Below, piece after piece: positions 9,067 through 18,520 of a stretch of DNA of 64,000 nt. Where the stretch lies: the NCBI GenBank assembly GCA_019186965.1, contig JABARV010000005.1:143589-207588 (forward strand). Direction: 5' to 3'. Source of the stretch: Turneriella sp. Its GTDB lineage: Bacteria; Spirochaetota; Leptospiria; Turneriellales; Turneriellaceae. The number at the start of each line of letters is the position of its first letter. The stretch's first letter is position 1. The position numbers and the translations under genes were made by a program. The notes below the pieces were generated by a model. It did not search any database and was not told where the DNA came from. It worked only from the letters and a program-made list of their open reading frames with translations.

Positions 9067-9707
9067 AAAGATACCAACTTTTGATATACCCGTGAAACCT
9101 CTTCTTTAAGCTTATCGACGGTTCCCGAGTTATCTATTATATAGTCGGCCAAGCTACGCTTTTCTTCAATGGAAATTTGTGCGTTTAGCCGTGCATAGAC
9201 CTCTTCTTCGGTAAGCGGCACTTTAGCGTCGTGCGCTCTTTTTAGCGTACGCGCCACGCAAACTTTTTCGGGTGCGTAAACGAGAATTGTTGCTTTTACG
9301 CGTTTATTTAATCCCGTTTCAAAAAGGAGAGGGACATCGTAGATAACAAGCTTACCCTCCCCTATATTTTTTAAACGCCGTTTAAATTCCTCTTGGATTG
9401 GCGGATGCATAATGCTGTTTAGTTGCAAAACCCTATCGGGGTCACCAAACGTAATGCTCCCTAAACGCGCACGGTTAAGCACTCCACTATTTGAAAAAAG
9501 TGGTTCTGGCGAATACTCTTGCCAAGCGTTTTCTATTTTCTCCCTAATTTCTTTGTAATAAGGTGCGGTAGGGTTTACCACATAACGCGCAATTTCATCC
9601 GCATCGAGAAGAGAAGCACCCATCTCTTGAAGCATTTTGGCGGCAGTCGATTTTCCGCTCCCTATAACTCCGGTTAAACCGTAAACTTGTGCGTAAGGAT
9701 TTTCCAC
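9063..9707 (-). CDS. coaE: Dephospho-CoA kinase
   Basis: A 214-residue P-loop kinase that phosphorylates dephospho-CoA, the last step in coenzyme A synthesis. Walker A GVIGSGKS lies at about residues 13-20, followed by the LLDADEIARYVV motif that carries the catalytic aspartate. The block MHPPIQEEF and the lid region VCVARTLKRAHDAK, with RLNAQISIEEKRSLADYIIDNSG, are diagnostic. Length fits the family. It leads a minus-strand set with the SPOR protein and argF. Confidence 0.93.
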   Translation of the reverse strand: MENPYAQVYGLTGVIGSGKSTAAKMLQEMGASLLDADEIARYVVNPTAPYYKEIREKIENAWQEYSPEPLFSNSGVLNRARLGSITFGDPDRVLQLNSIMHPPIQEEFKRRLKNIGEGKLVIYDVPLLFETGLNKRVKATILVYAPEKVCVARTLKRAHDAKVPLTEEEVYARLNAQISIEEKRSLADYIIDNSGTVDKLKEEVSRVYQKLVSL

Positions 9708-9785
9708 AGGGAAGCTTTGTGTTTTAGTATTCGGTGAAAAGCAATTTGCTCGCTCGTGTATTGAAAAATAAAAGCGCGGCTCTAT

Positions 9786-10631
9786 ATGCTTATACTAACA
9801 ACAATTACTCTTCTTTTTATTTTGCTTTTAACGTATTTAACTATACGCGAGCTTAGGCACAAACCGCTTTCTTTCACTGTATATTTTCCTCATTTTAAAC
9901 CTACCCTTGCATCGCACCGAGGTTTTGGTAAACACGGCCCCATTGCAGAAAACACCCTCCCTGCTTTTTTAGCCTCTGAAAAATTGGGATTTACCATGCA
10001 CGAGTTTGACGTACGCCGCACTATAGACAACGAAGTTATGCTTTTACACGGCCCACGCCTTGAGGTAACAAGCGACGGCAAAGGACGTATGGAAGAGCAC
10101 ACTCTCTCTACTATTAAAACTTTGGACGCAGGATTTTACACCAAGAAAAATATAAATCCAAAAAAATATAAACCAACCCCTTTTGCAACTCTGCGCGAAG
10201 TGCTTACGAAACTTCCTAAAAAAACAAAGTTCAATATTGAAATCAAGCGCGACCGGTGGGATTTCTCCAAAGGGGTCGAAGATTTAACTGTACGCGTAGT
10301 TACTTACGAAGGTGTTGAAAGCCGCGTCTGTTTTTCGGGATTCCATTTTTTGACATTGTGGCACCTACGCCGTTTTCGCACAAAGGTTCCTATTGGGCTT
10401 CTTATTGAAAAAAGTCCCTTTGCGCTTTTAAAGCTACACCTTTACCGATTTCTTCTTTTACCCGACAATATCCACTTAGATTACAAACTCGCCACACCAA
10501 AACTTATGGCATCTCTTAAACGGCGCGGGTATGGCCTTGCATTTTGGACTGTCAACGACGCTGCAATAGTAAATGATTTATTCGCGCATGGCGCAGATGT
10601 TGTAATTACAGACAATATGGAGTTAGTCTAA
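9786..10631 (+). CDS. Membrane-anchored glycerophosphodiester phosphodiesterase
   Basis: A 281-residue protein with an N-terminal membrane anchor (residues 2-21) followed by a GDPD TIM barrel. The catalytic signature is visible: ASHRGFGKHGPIAENTLPAF (His-Arg and Glu-Asn), EFDVRRTIDNEVMLLHG (metal-binding E and D plus the second His), NIEIKRD, and WTVND near the end. It should release glycerol-3-phosphate from deacylated phospholipids. The stop codon overlaps that of the convergent FtsX-like gene by 4 bases. Confidence 0.9.
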   Translation: MLILTTITLLFILLLTYLTIRELRHKPLSFTVYFPHFKPTLASHRGFGKHGPIAENTLPAFLASEKLGFTMHEFDVRRTIDNEVMLLHGPRLEVTSDGKGRMEEHTLSTIKTLDAGFYTKKNINPKKYKPTPFATLREVLTKLPKKTKFNIEIKRDRWDFSKGVEDLTVRVVTYEGVESRVCFSGFHFLTLWHLRRFRTKVPIGLLIEKSPFALLKLHLYRFLLLPDNIHLDYKLATPKLMASLKRRGYGLAFWTVNDAAIVNDLFAHGADVVITDNMELV

Positions 10632-11134
10632 ATTCTTTCTTTAAGTAGCAACGCGGGAGATTTTTGCGAATAGAGAAAAAGAAAACTTAAAAAAGAAAAC
10701 GCAACGCCTAAAAGGAGTAAAAATTGCGCAACAATAACGCGCTCAAAAGAAGCTGTTTGTATTGATTTTTCAGCAAAAAATCCGCTTAAGATTAAATCCG
10801 TTGAAACAGCGGGTAAAAGAGCCAGTAACGCAATAAAAATATTTTGCAAAGTGTAGTAGCCTAAGATTTTAAACCGCGTAAATCCAAGAGTTTCAAAATT
10901 ACCCATTTCGTAACGCAAAGCACGGCACAAAATAGCCTGTACCATAAGTACACCAAAGGCAAACCCAATTAGGAGTAGCGCAAACGCGTAAAGGAGCACC
11001 GAATTGTGCACGCTTAAATATTTGGCGTAACGTACGAAAACCGCCGTCTCAACGTATGCGATAAGGTAAAGAAAACCAACGAGTGCCCACGCCATTGGCG
11101 CACGTTTAAGTCCCAAGCGCCAAAATTGGATCAT
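10628..11134 (-). CDS. Small FtsX-like membrane protein
   Basis: A 168-residue protein with four hydrophobic segments, at about residues 13-33, 45-68, 92-112 and 133-153. The block ALRYEMGNFETLGFTRFKILGYY and the ending SPALLLKERI resemble the core FtsX/MacB permease domain, in which a cytoplasmic E-LG-R element precedes a membrane helix. It is only one such domain, with no periplasmic domain. Its ATG overlaps the gyrA stop (ATGA), so it is probably translated from the gyrA message. No ABC ATPase is adjacent, so a transport role is uncertain. Confidence 0.6.
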   Translation of the reverse strand: MIQFWRLGLKRAPMAWALVGFLYLIAYVETAVFVRYAKYLSVHNSVLLYAFALLLIGFAFGVLMVQAILCRALRYEMGNFETLGFTRFKILGYYTLQNIFIALLALLPAVSTDLILSGFFAEKSIQTASFERVIVAQFLLLLGVAFSFLSFLFLYSQKSPALLLKERI

Positions 11135-13638
11135 TTTTTCTCCGCTGGCATTAAGTCGGGTACATAGACAGTCATGTCCGCAACTTTATCAGACTGGACT
11201 ATGTCGACCACACGCACTCCCGACGCGCTACGCCCTTGGACTGCAATTTGTTTTACCTCGCTTCTAAGCACCATACCAGAATTTGTTGTAACAATTACTT
11301 CGGCGGCATCTGTTACTGTACGGATGACAACTGCGTTTCCTGTTTTTTCGGTTACTTTAAAAAATGCCATGCCTTTTCCGCCACGCCCTTTGGCGCCAAA
11401 CTCATCGTACTTGACGCGCTTGCCATAACCCGCTTCGCTTACAACAAGAAGGTACGATTTATTTCCCTTAACAACGTCTAAACCGACCATGTAGTCTTGC
11501 CCTTCGAGCGTCATACCAATAATACCCGACGCAGCACGACCCTGTGCACGCATTTTTCCTAAATTGGTACGCAAGCCCGAGCCTTCGGCCGTCGCGAGAA
11601 AAATATCGTCCTTTTCTTCGACAATGGCGACATCGACCAAATAGTCTTTTTCCGATGCTTTAAATTGCATCGCCATCACTCCGCCTTTTTTAGCGTTTGC
11701 AATTTGCGCAAGTTCAAGTTTTTTAATAATCCCTTGCCGCGTAAGCATAAGAAGATATTTTTTGTCGCTAAACTCTGTGACAGAGCGCACAACGGTAATT
11801 ATCTCGTCGCTCCCCATTGATAAAAATCCTTTGATGTGTTTGCCACGCGCATCTTTCGACGCTTCTGGAACCTCATACGCTTTCATATAAAAGACTTTTC
11901 CACGCGTCGAGAAGAAGAGAAGAAAATCTAAGCTTTGGCAAAAATGCACATGCTTAAGCGCGTCTTCTTTTTTACCGCCCGAGATAACTCCCTTACCACC
12001 GCGTTGCTGCCTACGGAAAGTATCGAGAGGCATTCTACGTATATAACCGCTTTCTGAAATGGTGATAACTTCGTTTTCATTTTGGATTAAATCTTCAGTT
12101 TCCATTTTTACCGAATCGCCATCGACAAGAGAAACTTCCGAGGTGCGGTTAACGCCGTGTTTAGCAACCACGACGCCCAACTCCGATTTAATGATGCCGT
12201 ACATTCTTGCTTCCGATTTGAGGATGTCGCGAAGCTCTTTAATAAGTTTTTTGATTTCGGCAAGTTCTTCTAAAATCTTTTTTGATTCGAGCGAAGTAAG
12301 CTTCTGCAAGCGCATCTCTAAAATTGCGTTTGCCTGAATTTCGGAAAGTTTAAAGCGCTTCATAAGCGCAGTGCGTGCCACTTCGACGGTTTCGCTTTTA
12401 CGGATAATTTTAATAACTTCATCGATAAAATCGAGGGCTATTTTTAAACCTTCGAGGATGTGTGCGCGTTCTTCGGCCTTTCTTAAATCGTACCGTGTAC
12501 GGCGCTCAACGACTTCACGGCGGTGCGCAAGAAAGTGTTGCAGCATTTGCTTGAGGTTTAAAACTTGAGGTTCGCCACCAACAAGAGCTAAGAAAATAAT
12601 TCCATAACTAATTTGGAGCGCGGTATGCTGGTAAAGCTGGTTTAGTACAATGTTAGCCTGCGCATCTTTTCGCAATTCAAAAACAATGCGCATTCCTGTA
12701 CGGTCAGATTCATCGCGGATTTCTGCAATCCCTTCAATTTTTTTATCGTTTACTAAAGCAGCGATCCGTGAAAGTAAATCGTTCTTTTTTACTTCATAAG
12801 GAATTTGTGTAACGATAATTGCCTCACGCCCACGCGTCCCCTCTTCGATGTTTGCCACCGCACGTATTTTAATTGAACCACGCCCCGTCGTGTACGCAGA
12901 TTTAAGCCCGTCTTTTCCGATAATTATTCCGCCTGTGGGAAAATCGGGCGCGGGGATCTTTTTCATCAGCTCTTTAATAGACGCCTCTGGATTATCGATT
13001 AAAAGCTCGAGCGCAGAAGCCACTTCTTTAAGGTTGTGCGGAGGAATTTTTGTCGCCATCCCCACGGCAATTCCCGATGAACCGTTAACCAAAAGGTTTG
13101 GCCATGCAGCGGGCAACACTTTAGGCTCGCGCCGCGTACCGTCAAAGTTGTCGGCAAAATCTACGGTCTCTTTGTCGATATCTTTCAAAAGCTCTTCCGC
13201 CATGGAAGTTAGCCTTGCTTCGGTATAGCGATACGCCGCAGGGGGATCTCCATCGACCGAACCAAAGTTACCTTGGCCGTCGATTAAAAGTTCACGCATA
13301 GAAAAATCTTGCGCCATGCGTACCATTGTATCGTACACTGCTGCGTCGCCGTGCGGGTGGTAGTTACCTATAACTTCACCGACTATTTTTGCCGACTTAA
13401 CGTATGCCCTGTCTTGCCGCCACGCACGTTCGTTCATCGCGTGTAGAATACGGCGGTGGACGGGCTTCAAGCCGTCGCGTACGTCGGGAAGTGCACGCCC
13501 GACGATAACGCTCATCGCGTACGCTAGATACGACTTTTTCATTTGGTCTTCTATTTCAACCGGTATAATTTCTTTTGCTACCGTTTCGGGAATTTTGGAT
13601 TCGTCGCCACCTTTTCCAGTGCGCTTACCTTTAGCCAT
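11131..13638 (-). CDS. gyrA: DNA gyrase subunit A
   Basis: An 835-residue type IIA topoisomerase subunit that cuts and rejoins DNA while GyrB supplies ATP energy. The catalytic Arg-Tyr pair is R137-Y138 (YRYTEARL). The C-terminal pinwheel carries RRQQRGGKG, a GyrA box, which supports gyrase rather than ParC. In the quinolone-resistance region (HPHGDAAVYD, 94-103), alanine 99 replaces the serine at E. coli position 83, while aspartate 103 (E. coli 87) is kept. The coiled-coil region lies at about 370-500. gyrB is not adjacent. The gene is divergent from glyQ over 83 bases. Confidence 0.94.
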   Translation of the reverse strand: MAKGKRTGKGGDESKIPETVAKEIIPVEIEDQMKKSYLAYAMSVIVGRALPDVRDGLKPVHRRILHAMNERAWRQDRAYVKSAKIVGEVIGNYHPHGDAAVYDTMVRMAQDFSMRELLIDGQGNFGSVDGDPPAAYRYTEARLTSMAEELLKDIDKETVDFADNFDGTRREPKVLPAAWPNLLVNGSSGIAVGMATKIPPHNLKEVASALELLIDNPEASIKELMKKIPAPDFPTGGIIIGKDGLKSAYTTGRGSIKIRAVANIEEGTRGREAIIVTQIPYEVKKNDLLSRIAALVNDKKIEGIAEIRDESDRTGMRIVFELRKDAQANIVLNQLYQHTALQISYGIIFLALVGGEPQVLNLKQMLQHFLAHRREVVERRTRYDLRKAEERAHILEGLKIALDFIDEVIKIIRKSETVEVARTALMKRFKLSEIQANAILEMRLQKLTSLESKKILEELAEIKKLIKELRDILKSEARMYGIIKSELGVVVAKHGVNRTSEVSLVDGDSVKMETEDLIQNENEVITISESGYIRRMPLDTFRRQQRGGKGVISGGKKEDALKHVHFCQSLDFLLFFSTRGKVFYMKAYEVPEASKDARGKHIKGFLSMGSDEIITVVRSVTEFSDKKYLLMLTRQGIIKKLELAQIANAKKGGVMAMQFKASEKDYLVDVAIVEEKDDIFLATAEGSGLRTNLGKMRAQGRAASGIIGMTLEGQDYMVGLDVVKGNKSYLLVVSEAGYGKRVKYDEFGAKGRGGKGMAFFKVTEKTGNAVVIRTVTDAAEVIVTTNSGMVLRSEVKQIAVQGRSASGVRVVDIVQSDKVADMTVYVPDLMPAEKK

Positions 13639-13721
13639 GCGACATAATAAAGGGGTGAAACAGCCAGTCGAGAATTTAAGTTACAAACGTGACGCGGCAT
13701 CCAAAACACATAAACTAACCC

Positions 13722-14600
13722 ATGTACTTCCAAGATATCATCCAAACACTAAATACCTATTGGGCAGACCAAGGTTGTGTCATTGCACAAGGGCTCGACA
13801 TGGAAGTGGGCGCAGGGACGTTTAACCCGCATACTTTTTTACGCGTCTTGGGACCAAATCCTTGGAACGTGGCGTATGTGGAACCATCCCGTAGACCCAC
13901 CGATGGGCGCTACGCAGAAAACCCTAACCGAGGGCAGCACTACTACCAATACCAGGTAATTATGAAACCTTCCCCACCCAATGCACAGGATGTATACCTG
14001 GGGAGTTTGCGTGCTTTGGGGTTTAAACTCGAAGAGCACGACATCCGTTTTGTACAAGACGATTGGGAGTCCCCCACTCTGGGCGCATCGGGTTTAGGTT
14101 GGGAGGTTTGGCTCAACGGAATGGAAGTAACCCAGTTTACATATTTTCAACAATGCGGATCTTTACCGCTTAGCCCTATATCCGTCGAGTACACATACGG
14201 GCTTGAGCGTTTAGCCATGTATTTACAAGGAGTCGAAAATATGTTCGACATCCTTTGGAATAAAAACATGAAGTACGGCGACATACACCGCCAAACCGAG
14301 TGGGAATACTCACACTACAACTTTGAAGTTGCCGATACCAAAAAGCTTTTCCGTTGGTTCGACGAATACGAAGAAGAAGCAAAAAATATTCTCGCATGGG
14401 AAAAAGAACCGTTAGTTTTTCCTGCATACGATTACATGCTCAAATGCTCGCACGCGTTTAACCTTCTACATGCACGCGGGGCTGTTTCCCCAACAGAGAG
14501 ACAAACCTTTATCGCACGGGTACGCCACCTTGCGCAGCGTATTGCGGAACGCTATGTCGCAATACAAAAAAAGGAGCTTGAGAAAAAAGGAGCGGCGTAG
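13722..14600 (+). CDS. glyQ: Glycyl-tRNA synthetase alpha subunit
   Basis: A 292-residue class II synthetase subunit of the bacterial alpha2beta2 glycyl-tRNA synthetase, which charges tRNA-Gly. The sequence follows the highly conserved family closely: [64 protein letters not shown] and [17 protein letters not shown]. The C-terminal helical tail ([17 protein letters not shown]) is also standard. The beta subunit gene glyS, usually directly downstream, is absent: a CPA2 antiporter gene follows instead with no gap. It is divergent from gyrA. Confidence 0.96.
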   Translation: MYFQDIIQTLNTYWADQGCVIAQGLDMEVGAGTFNPHTFLRVLGPNPWNVAYVEPSRRPTDGRYAENPNRGQHYYQYQVIMKPSPPNAQDVYLGSLRALGFKLEEHDIRFVQDDWESPTLGASGLGWEVWLNGMEVTQFTYFQQCGSLPLSPISVEYTYGLERLAMYLQGVENMFDILWNKNMKYGDIHRQTEWEYSHYNFEVADTKKLFRWFDEYEEEAKNILAWEKEPLVFPAYDYMLKCSHAFNLLHARGAVSPTERQTFIARVRHLAQRIAERYVAIQKKELEKKGAA

Positions 14601-16625
14601 ATGCCCACCCACTTCGATTTAATTTTATATTCTCTTTTAGTAATTGCCGCAAGCGGCGTCGCGACAATTTATCTTGCGCGGAAAAGCCGAATACACCCTG
14701 CGTATTTTTTTCTTCTTTCAGGGATTGCCCTTCCTTTTATTTTACCGTTTAGTTTTTCGTCGCAAAGCCTTCTTGTGCAACTTGCTGAAATCGGAGCTAT
14801 TTTTATTATTTTCTTGGCCGCGCTCGAAATCGAGTGGGATATACGCTTTGTTTGGCAGGCACGTACCATATTCGCGTCCCTCATGCTACAGGCGATGACC
14901 GCGCTTCCCGTCGCAGCGGTTATGTACTTTTTTTCACAACCGCAAATTTCTGCCGCGTTGGCAATTGGGGTTTTAGCGGCAATGCACGCACCCGAAAGGC
15001 GGCCGACAAAGTTTGCTGAATCCTTTAGGGCAAACCGTATTACAAGCGACGTCGCGTTTATGGGGCTTACCTCTGAAATCACTGCGCTTCTTGCAATTAC
15101 AATCCTTTCTACCTACTCACAAAATTTTTCTATTTCGGGAGACATTGCCAAAGCAATCGTCGGAGCCATGATAGTAGTCCTTGTCATGGTTTCACTTTTT
15201 CCGCCGATGGTGCGCTTTCTCGTGCGCCGCGTAGGCGAAGAGTCGTACGCGTTTTTTTATCTTCTTTTACTACTACTTATCCTCGTCGCAGGAATTTTAC
15301 TCAAAATCGACTTAGAACCCCTCCTCGGGGTTTACGCGGCTGGATTTGTACTAAAACCCTTTATCTCCGATGGTTCGCGCGCCCTCGAACGCCTACGCTT
15401 TACTGGGCATAGCATCATCGTGCCCGCCTTTTATATCCTCTTAGGGATTTCAAGCGCACTTTTTTCTCCTTTCCAAAGCACCGCTCTTCTTTTAGCACTT
15501 CTTATCCTTGTGACATCGCTTATTGCGCGTGGCGCGTTTCTTTATTTTGTCCGTGTGCGCGATAGGCGTGCGCGGCTTAACCTCAGCCAACTCATCCGTA
15601 AAAACCCGCTTGTTCTTGTTTTGGTCTATATCGCGTACGCACGGGGAATAATCCCATCGCTTGCGCTCCATACAGTACTTTACTTTCTTATTTTAAACGA
15701 AATTCTCTCGGCGTATTTAAGCCGCAGCGCACGAGCGCCAAAACTCGAACAACTTGTAGAAGAAACGACTCGTGTCCTTGTCCCCGTTGCAAACCCAGAA
15801 TCAATGATGCCGCTCTTGTCGCTTGCGGGGCACTTAGGAAACGCCGACGCACCTGCAAAAATTTATCCCTTAAATATCATCCCCGATACTACAGATACCG
15901 CTGTACGGATACGCAGCGTCGAGAACCAATTCCAAGAACTTAAAGCTCTCTATGCAACCCGCGAAGAGGATCTCGAACTTACAACGCGCATCGACAACGA
16001 CCGTATCCACTCGATTATCCATACTTCACGTGAACTTCTCGCAGAAAAAATACTCTTAGGGCTTGGCTCTGTACCCACTTTGCAAAAACCGCAAGGCTAT
16101 TCTTTTCTCGAAGCATTAGCTGAGCAAGCAACAATGCAAACCATACTCGCAGCAAACCTTCCTCTGGAGTTACCTATTGCATCGGAAGTTAATATTCTTA
16201 TTTCTCACGAACGCATGGTATTTTCAAAAGAAGTGTGGGTACCAATTGTACTCAACCTCGCAAGGCGATTAAAAGCAGCTCCTGTGTTTTTTGGCGAACC
16301 GCAAGTGTTGCCGCAAATTGCTGAATACTTGGCGGAGCTTGATCCCCGCCGTAAATACCCTGTACGCGCAGGTAGGTTACACGCAGGGCTTGATCTTTTA
16401 ACGCTGAGCAACAACGATAGCGCATTGTGGATTGCTATTTTGGAAAGGCCTACGTTTGCCCCTGAAGAAAGCATACACGCCCGCTTGCCCGAAATGATGC
16501 TCCGCGCTTTTGGCGAAAGAAATTTTATTCTCCTTTACCCTAAAATGGACGCAGAGTCTAAAACAATAAAAAAACCCAAAAAAGGCGCTTGGAAAAAAGT
16601 CAAACGCTTCTTTGGGTTTCGTTAA
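14601..16625 (+). CDS. CPA2-type cation/proton antiporter with cytoplasmic tail
   Basis: A 674-residue protein with about 12 hydrophobic segments in the first 390 residues, typical of monovalent cation:proton antiporters (KefB/NapA group). FIIFLAALEIEWD contains the conserved acidic segment of helix 3, and ITSDVAFMGLTSE corresponds to the discontinuous-helix region. The roughly 280-residue soluble tail is not a TrkA-N domain (no GxGxxG seen) and looks like a universal-stress-like pair of alpha/beta domains (SMMPLLSLAGHL, ISHERMVF). It ends with a Lys-rich segment. The ATG directly follows the glyQ TAG, with GGAG 9 bases upstream. Confidence 0.82.
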   Translation: MPTHFDLILYSLLVIAASGVATIYLARKSRIHPAYFFLLSGIALPFILPFSFSSQSLLVQLAEIGAIFIIFLAALEIEWDIRFVWQARTIFASLMLQAMTALPVAAVMYFFSQPQISAALAIGVLAAMHAPERRPTKFAESFRANRITSDVAFMGLTSEITALLAITILSTYSQNFSISGDIAKAIVGAMIVVLVMVSLFPPMVRFLVRRVGEESYAFFYLLLLLLILVAGILLKIDLEPLLGVYAAGFVLKPFISDGSRALERLRFTGHSIIVPAFYILLGISSALFSPFQSTALLLALLILVTSLIARGAFLYFVRVRDRRARLNLSQLIRKNPLVLVLVYIAYARGIIPSLALHTVLYFLILNEILSAYLSRSARAPKLEQLVEETTRVLVPVANPESMMPLLSLAGHLGNADAPAKIYPLNIIPDTTDTAVRIRSVENQFQELKALYATREEDLELTTRIDNDRIHSIIHTSRELLAEKILLGLGSVPTLQKPQGYSFLEALAEQATMQTILAANLPLELPIASEVNILISHERMVFSKEVWVPIVLNLARRLKAAPVFFGEPQVLPQIAEYLAELDPRRKYPVRAGRLHAGLDLLTLSNNDSALWIAILERPTFAPEESIHARLPEMMLRAFGERNFILLYPKMDAESKTIKKPKKGAWKKVKRFFGFR

Positions 16626-16637
16626 AGTGATTAAATT

Positions 16638-17402
16638 TTAAAAACTACCGCCGACAACTGCGCCGATAGCAAACCCACGTTCGTTATCCAACGCATCCGT
16701 CATTTTTATGGTAACATCAAATTTTACCGAAGCGAGGTGTTTCAAGATGGGAATACGAAAACCTGTGTTAAAAGCGCCGCGGTTAAGCGCACGCGTAGGT
16801 GCGTTTGCATAGAGATAGTCGTAATTTGCAAGTTCGTTGAGCCAATAAACGTATCCCCTAAATAGGCTTGGAAAGAAATCTAACGCAAAGCCCATGGAAA
16901 AATCGACATCACCGTTGGGAACCCACTGCCCAAATGTTTTACCAAAAACGAGAGTTGTATCGGCGCTCATTCCAAAAAGTTGTGCTTGGTACGTTGCCGC
17001 TAAGTATATTTGGCCAGCCGTCGTTCCTGGGTTCGAGTTAAGGCTTTGGTAGCTTCCGCCAATAGCGAGAGCGGACGCACCCGAACCCGACCACGGCGAA
17101 AAGCGCAATTTTGAGTGGAGTAAAACGTCGTTGTTGTTTTGTCCAGGAGCGGAGTTAAACGCTCCACCTATTTCCCAACGCCTAAAAAGCGACACATTTA
17201 ATTGTGGAACGTGGTATACATAGTTATCATTATTAAAATATGTATACCCTGCGGTAAGGCCAAAATCCCGCCCTGCATCTTCCCAGCTAATGCGTGCTGT
17301 CGGCGTTGCAATAAGCCCCGTTTGGCCTGCAACGTTGGTCGATATATTTGCAAAACTCGGCACAAAAGATGCGCTTAAAAGCAAAATCCATATTTTTTTC
17401 AT
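16638..17402 (-). CDS. Putative outer-membrane beta-barrel protein
   Basis: A 254-residue exported protein with a classic signal peptide (MKKIWILLLSASFVPSFA). The mature part alternates polar and hydrophobic residues with many Gly, Asn and aromatic residues and ends in GGSF, as outer-membrane beta-barrels do. GLIATPTARISWEDAGRDFGLTAGY near the N-terminus recalls the start of YjbH-like barrels, but I do not recognise the family with confidence. It is convergent with the antiporter gene (12 bases between stops). Confidence 0.6.
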   Translation of the reverse strand: MKKIWILLLSASFVPSFANISTNVAGQTGLIATPTARISWEDAGRDFGLTAGYTYFNNDNYVYHVPQLNVSLFRRWEIGGAFNSAPGQNNNDVLLHSKLRFSPWSGSGASALAIGGSYQSLNSNPGTTAGQIYLAATYQAQLFGMSADTTLVFGKTFGQWVPNGDVDFSMGFALDFFPSLFRGYVYWLNELANYDYLYANAPTRALNRGAFNTGFRIPILKHLASVKFDVTIKMTDALDNERGFAIGAVVGGSF

Positions 17403-17466
17403 AGTTGGGGAGTATTAATCTGCCGAACGCATCGTCAAGCAACACCTCATTCTTAGTTAAGAATTC

Positions 17467-18330
17467 TTAAGGAGCCTGGAGCCCCATTGCCTGCCAAAGT
17501 AGATCAAGGTTCGCAGGAGTTAACACATGGCCTTCCGTTGGAAACTCTTTAAATATAGCAGTAATGCCATACTGCTCTAATAAAACCTGTCGCGCCTCAG
17601 GTTGTTGCTTTTGCACTCGAGGAGCGTCTTTTTTACCACCCACAGTGAGGATGACTGCTTTGCCTTTCATTAGGCGTGTAAAATATGCTATAAATGCGCT
17701 TGGGTCAAGCGTAGTCATTGGTTCTAAAAACTGGGGATAAAAATTTCCTTTAAAGCTTGCCATACCTGCATAATTAAAAAATATAAGTTCTTTCTCACCT
17801 TCCACGCTGTTGTCAATACTCTTTATAAAAGTTAAAAGCGCGGTGAGGCCGCCTGCCGAAAATCCCGTTACAAAAACTCGCTTTGTATCGCCAATTTGTA
17901 TTTGCGCTAGGCGATTTAGGATGAGATTTGTTGCTTGCCGCGAGTCTTCGGCTGCTTCGACCATATCACCCGAGAGAGGCCACCAGTTTTGTACACTTAA
18001 AACAAGAAATTTTTTATTTTGTGCATATCGGTAAAAAACATCAGCAGCACTTTTGTAAGTATTCTTATTTTTACTATTGCCATGGAAAAAGACAACGATG
18101 GGACTCGTCGATAAGTTGGCCTTTGGAATTGTTGGTGGAATGTAAAGTAATGCACGTACACCACCCTTGCCTGCATACGCCATAAATTCACTCGTGGCGT
18201 GGATTTCGTATTTGCCAGGCTTGCCTTCGCCAAGAGTCTTAGGAAAAATTACATCCGACGCATGAAGCGGTATACTAAAGAAACCTAAATACACGATAGC
18301 AAGTACACGCCCAATGTTACACATACGCAC
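17467..18330 (-). CDS. Secreted alpha/beta-hydrolase
   Basis: A 287-residue exported hydrolase. The N-terminus (MRMCNIGRVLAIVYLGFFSIPLHA) is a signal peptide. The fold is visible as the oxyanion region IVVFFHGN, the nucleophile elbow GFSAGG near residue 160, and a late histidine in EFPTEGHVLTPANL. These point to a Ser-His-acid triad as in PHB-depolymerase/esterase-type enzymes. The substrate is unknown. The gene stands alone, 64 bases downstream of the barrel gene start, with its start 190 bases from hrcA and divergent from it. Confidence 0.78.
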   Translation of the reverse strand: MRMCNIGRVLAIVYLGFFSIPLHASDVIFPKTLGEGKPGKYEIHATSEFMAYAGKGGVRALLYIPPTIPKANLSTSPIVVFFHGNSKNKNTYKSAADVFYRYAQNKKFLVLSVQNWWPLSGDMVEAAEDSRQATNLILNRLAQIQIGDTKRVFVTGFSAGGLTALLTFIKSIDNSVEGEKELIFFNYAGMASFKGNFYPQFLEPMTTLDPSAFIAYFTRLMKGKAVILTVGGKKDAPRVQKQQPEARQVLLEQYGITAIFKEFPTEGHVLTPANLDLLWQAMGLQAP

Positions 18331-18442
18331 ACTTGATGCAAAATATTGCTCCCGTCAATCCAAAAGCACACACCCTAGGAGCCTCAGCGAGTTGGCGCAC
18401 AGACTCCCACCAGTAACAGTTTAACAAACATCATGCTTTTTT

Positions 18443-18471
18443 TTGCCGATTCCGTATCTAAAGTATATTTT
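18443..18471 (+). promoter_or_regulatory. Sigma-70-type promoter of the hrcA operon
   Basis: TTGCCG at 18443-18448 and TATTTT at 18466-18471, separated by 17 bases, fit a housekeeping -35/-10 pair. The predicted transcription start falls at the left arm of the CIRCE element, so HrcA binding would block initiation or early elongation. Confidence 0.6.
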
Positions 18472-18477
18472 ACCCTT

Positions 18478-18512
18478 ATTGATAGCACTCTAAGCTTTAG
18501 AGTGCTATCAAT
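18478..18512. promoter_or_regulatory. CIRCE operator (HrcA binding site)
   Basis: An inverted repeat with 13-base perfect arms (ATTGATAGCACTC and its complement) around a 9-base spacer. The core matches the CIRCE consensus TTAGCACTC-N9-GAGTGCTAA except for the outermost T/A exchange. It lies 9 bases before the hrcA start codon, the usual place for autoregulation of an hrcA-grpE-dnaK-dnaJ operon. Confidence 0.95.
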
Positions 18513-18520
18513 AGGCCACA

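Noticed and set aside
16572..16619. Terminator inside the antiporter 3' end
   Set aside because: AAACCCAAA and TTTGGGTTT can pair, but the loop is about 30 bases, no T-run follows, and the bases encode a plausible Lys-rich tail.
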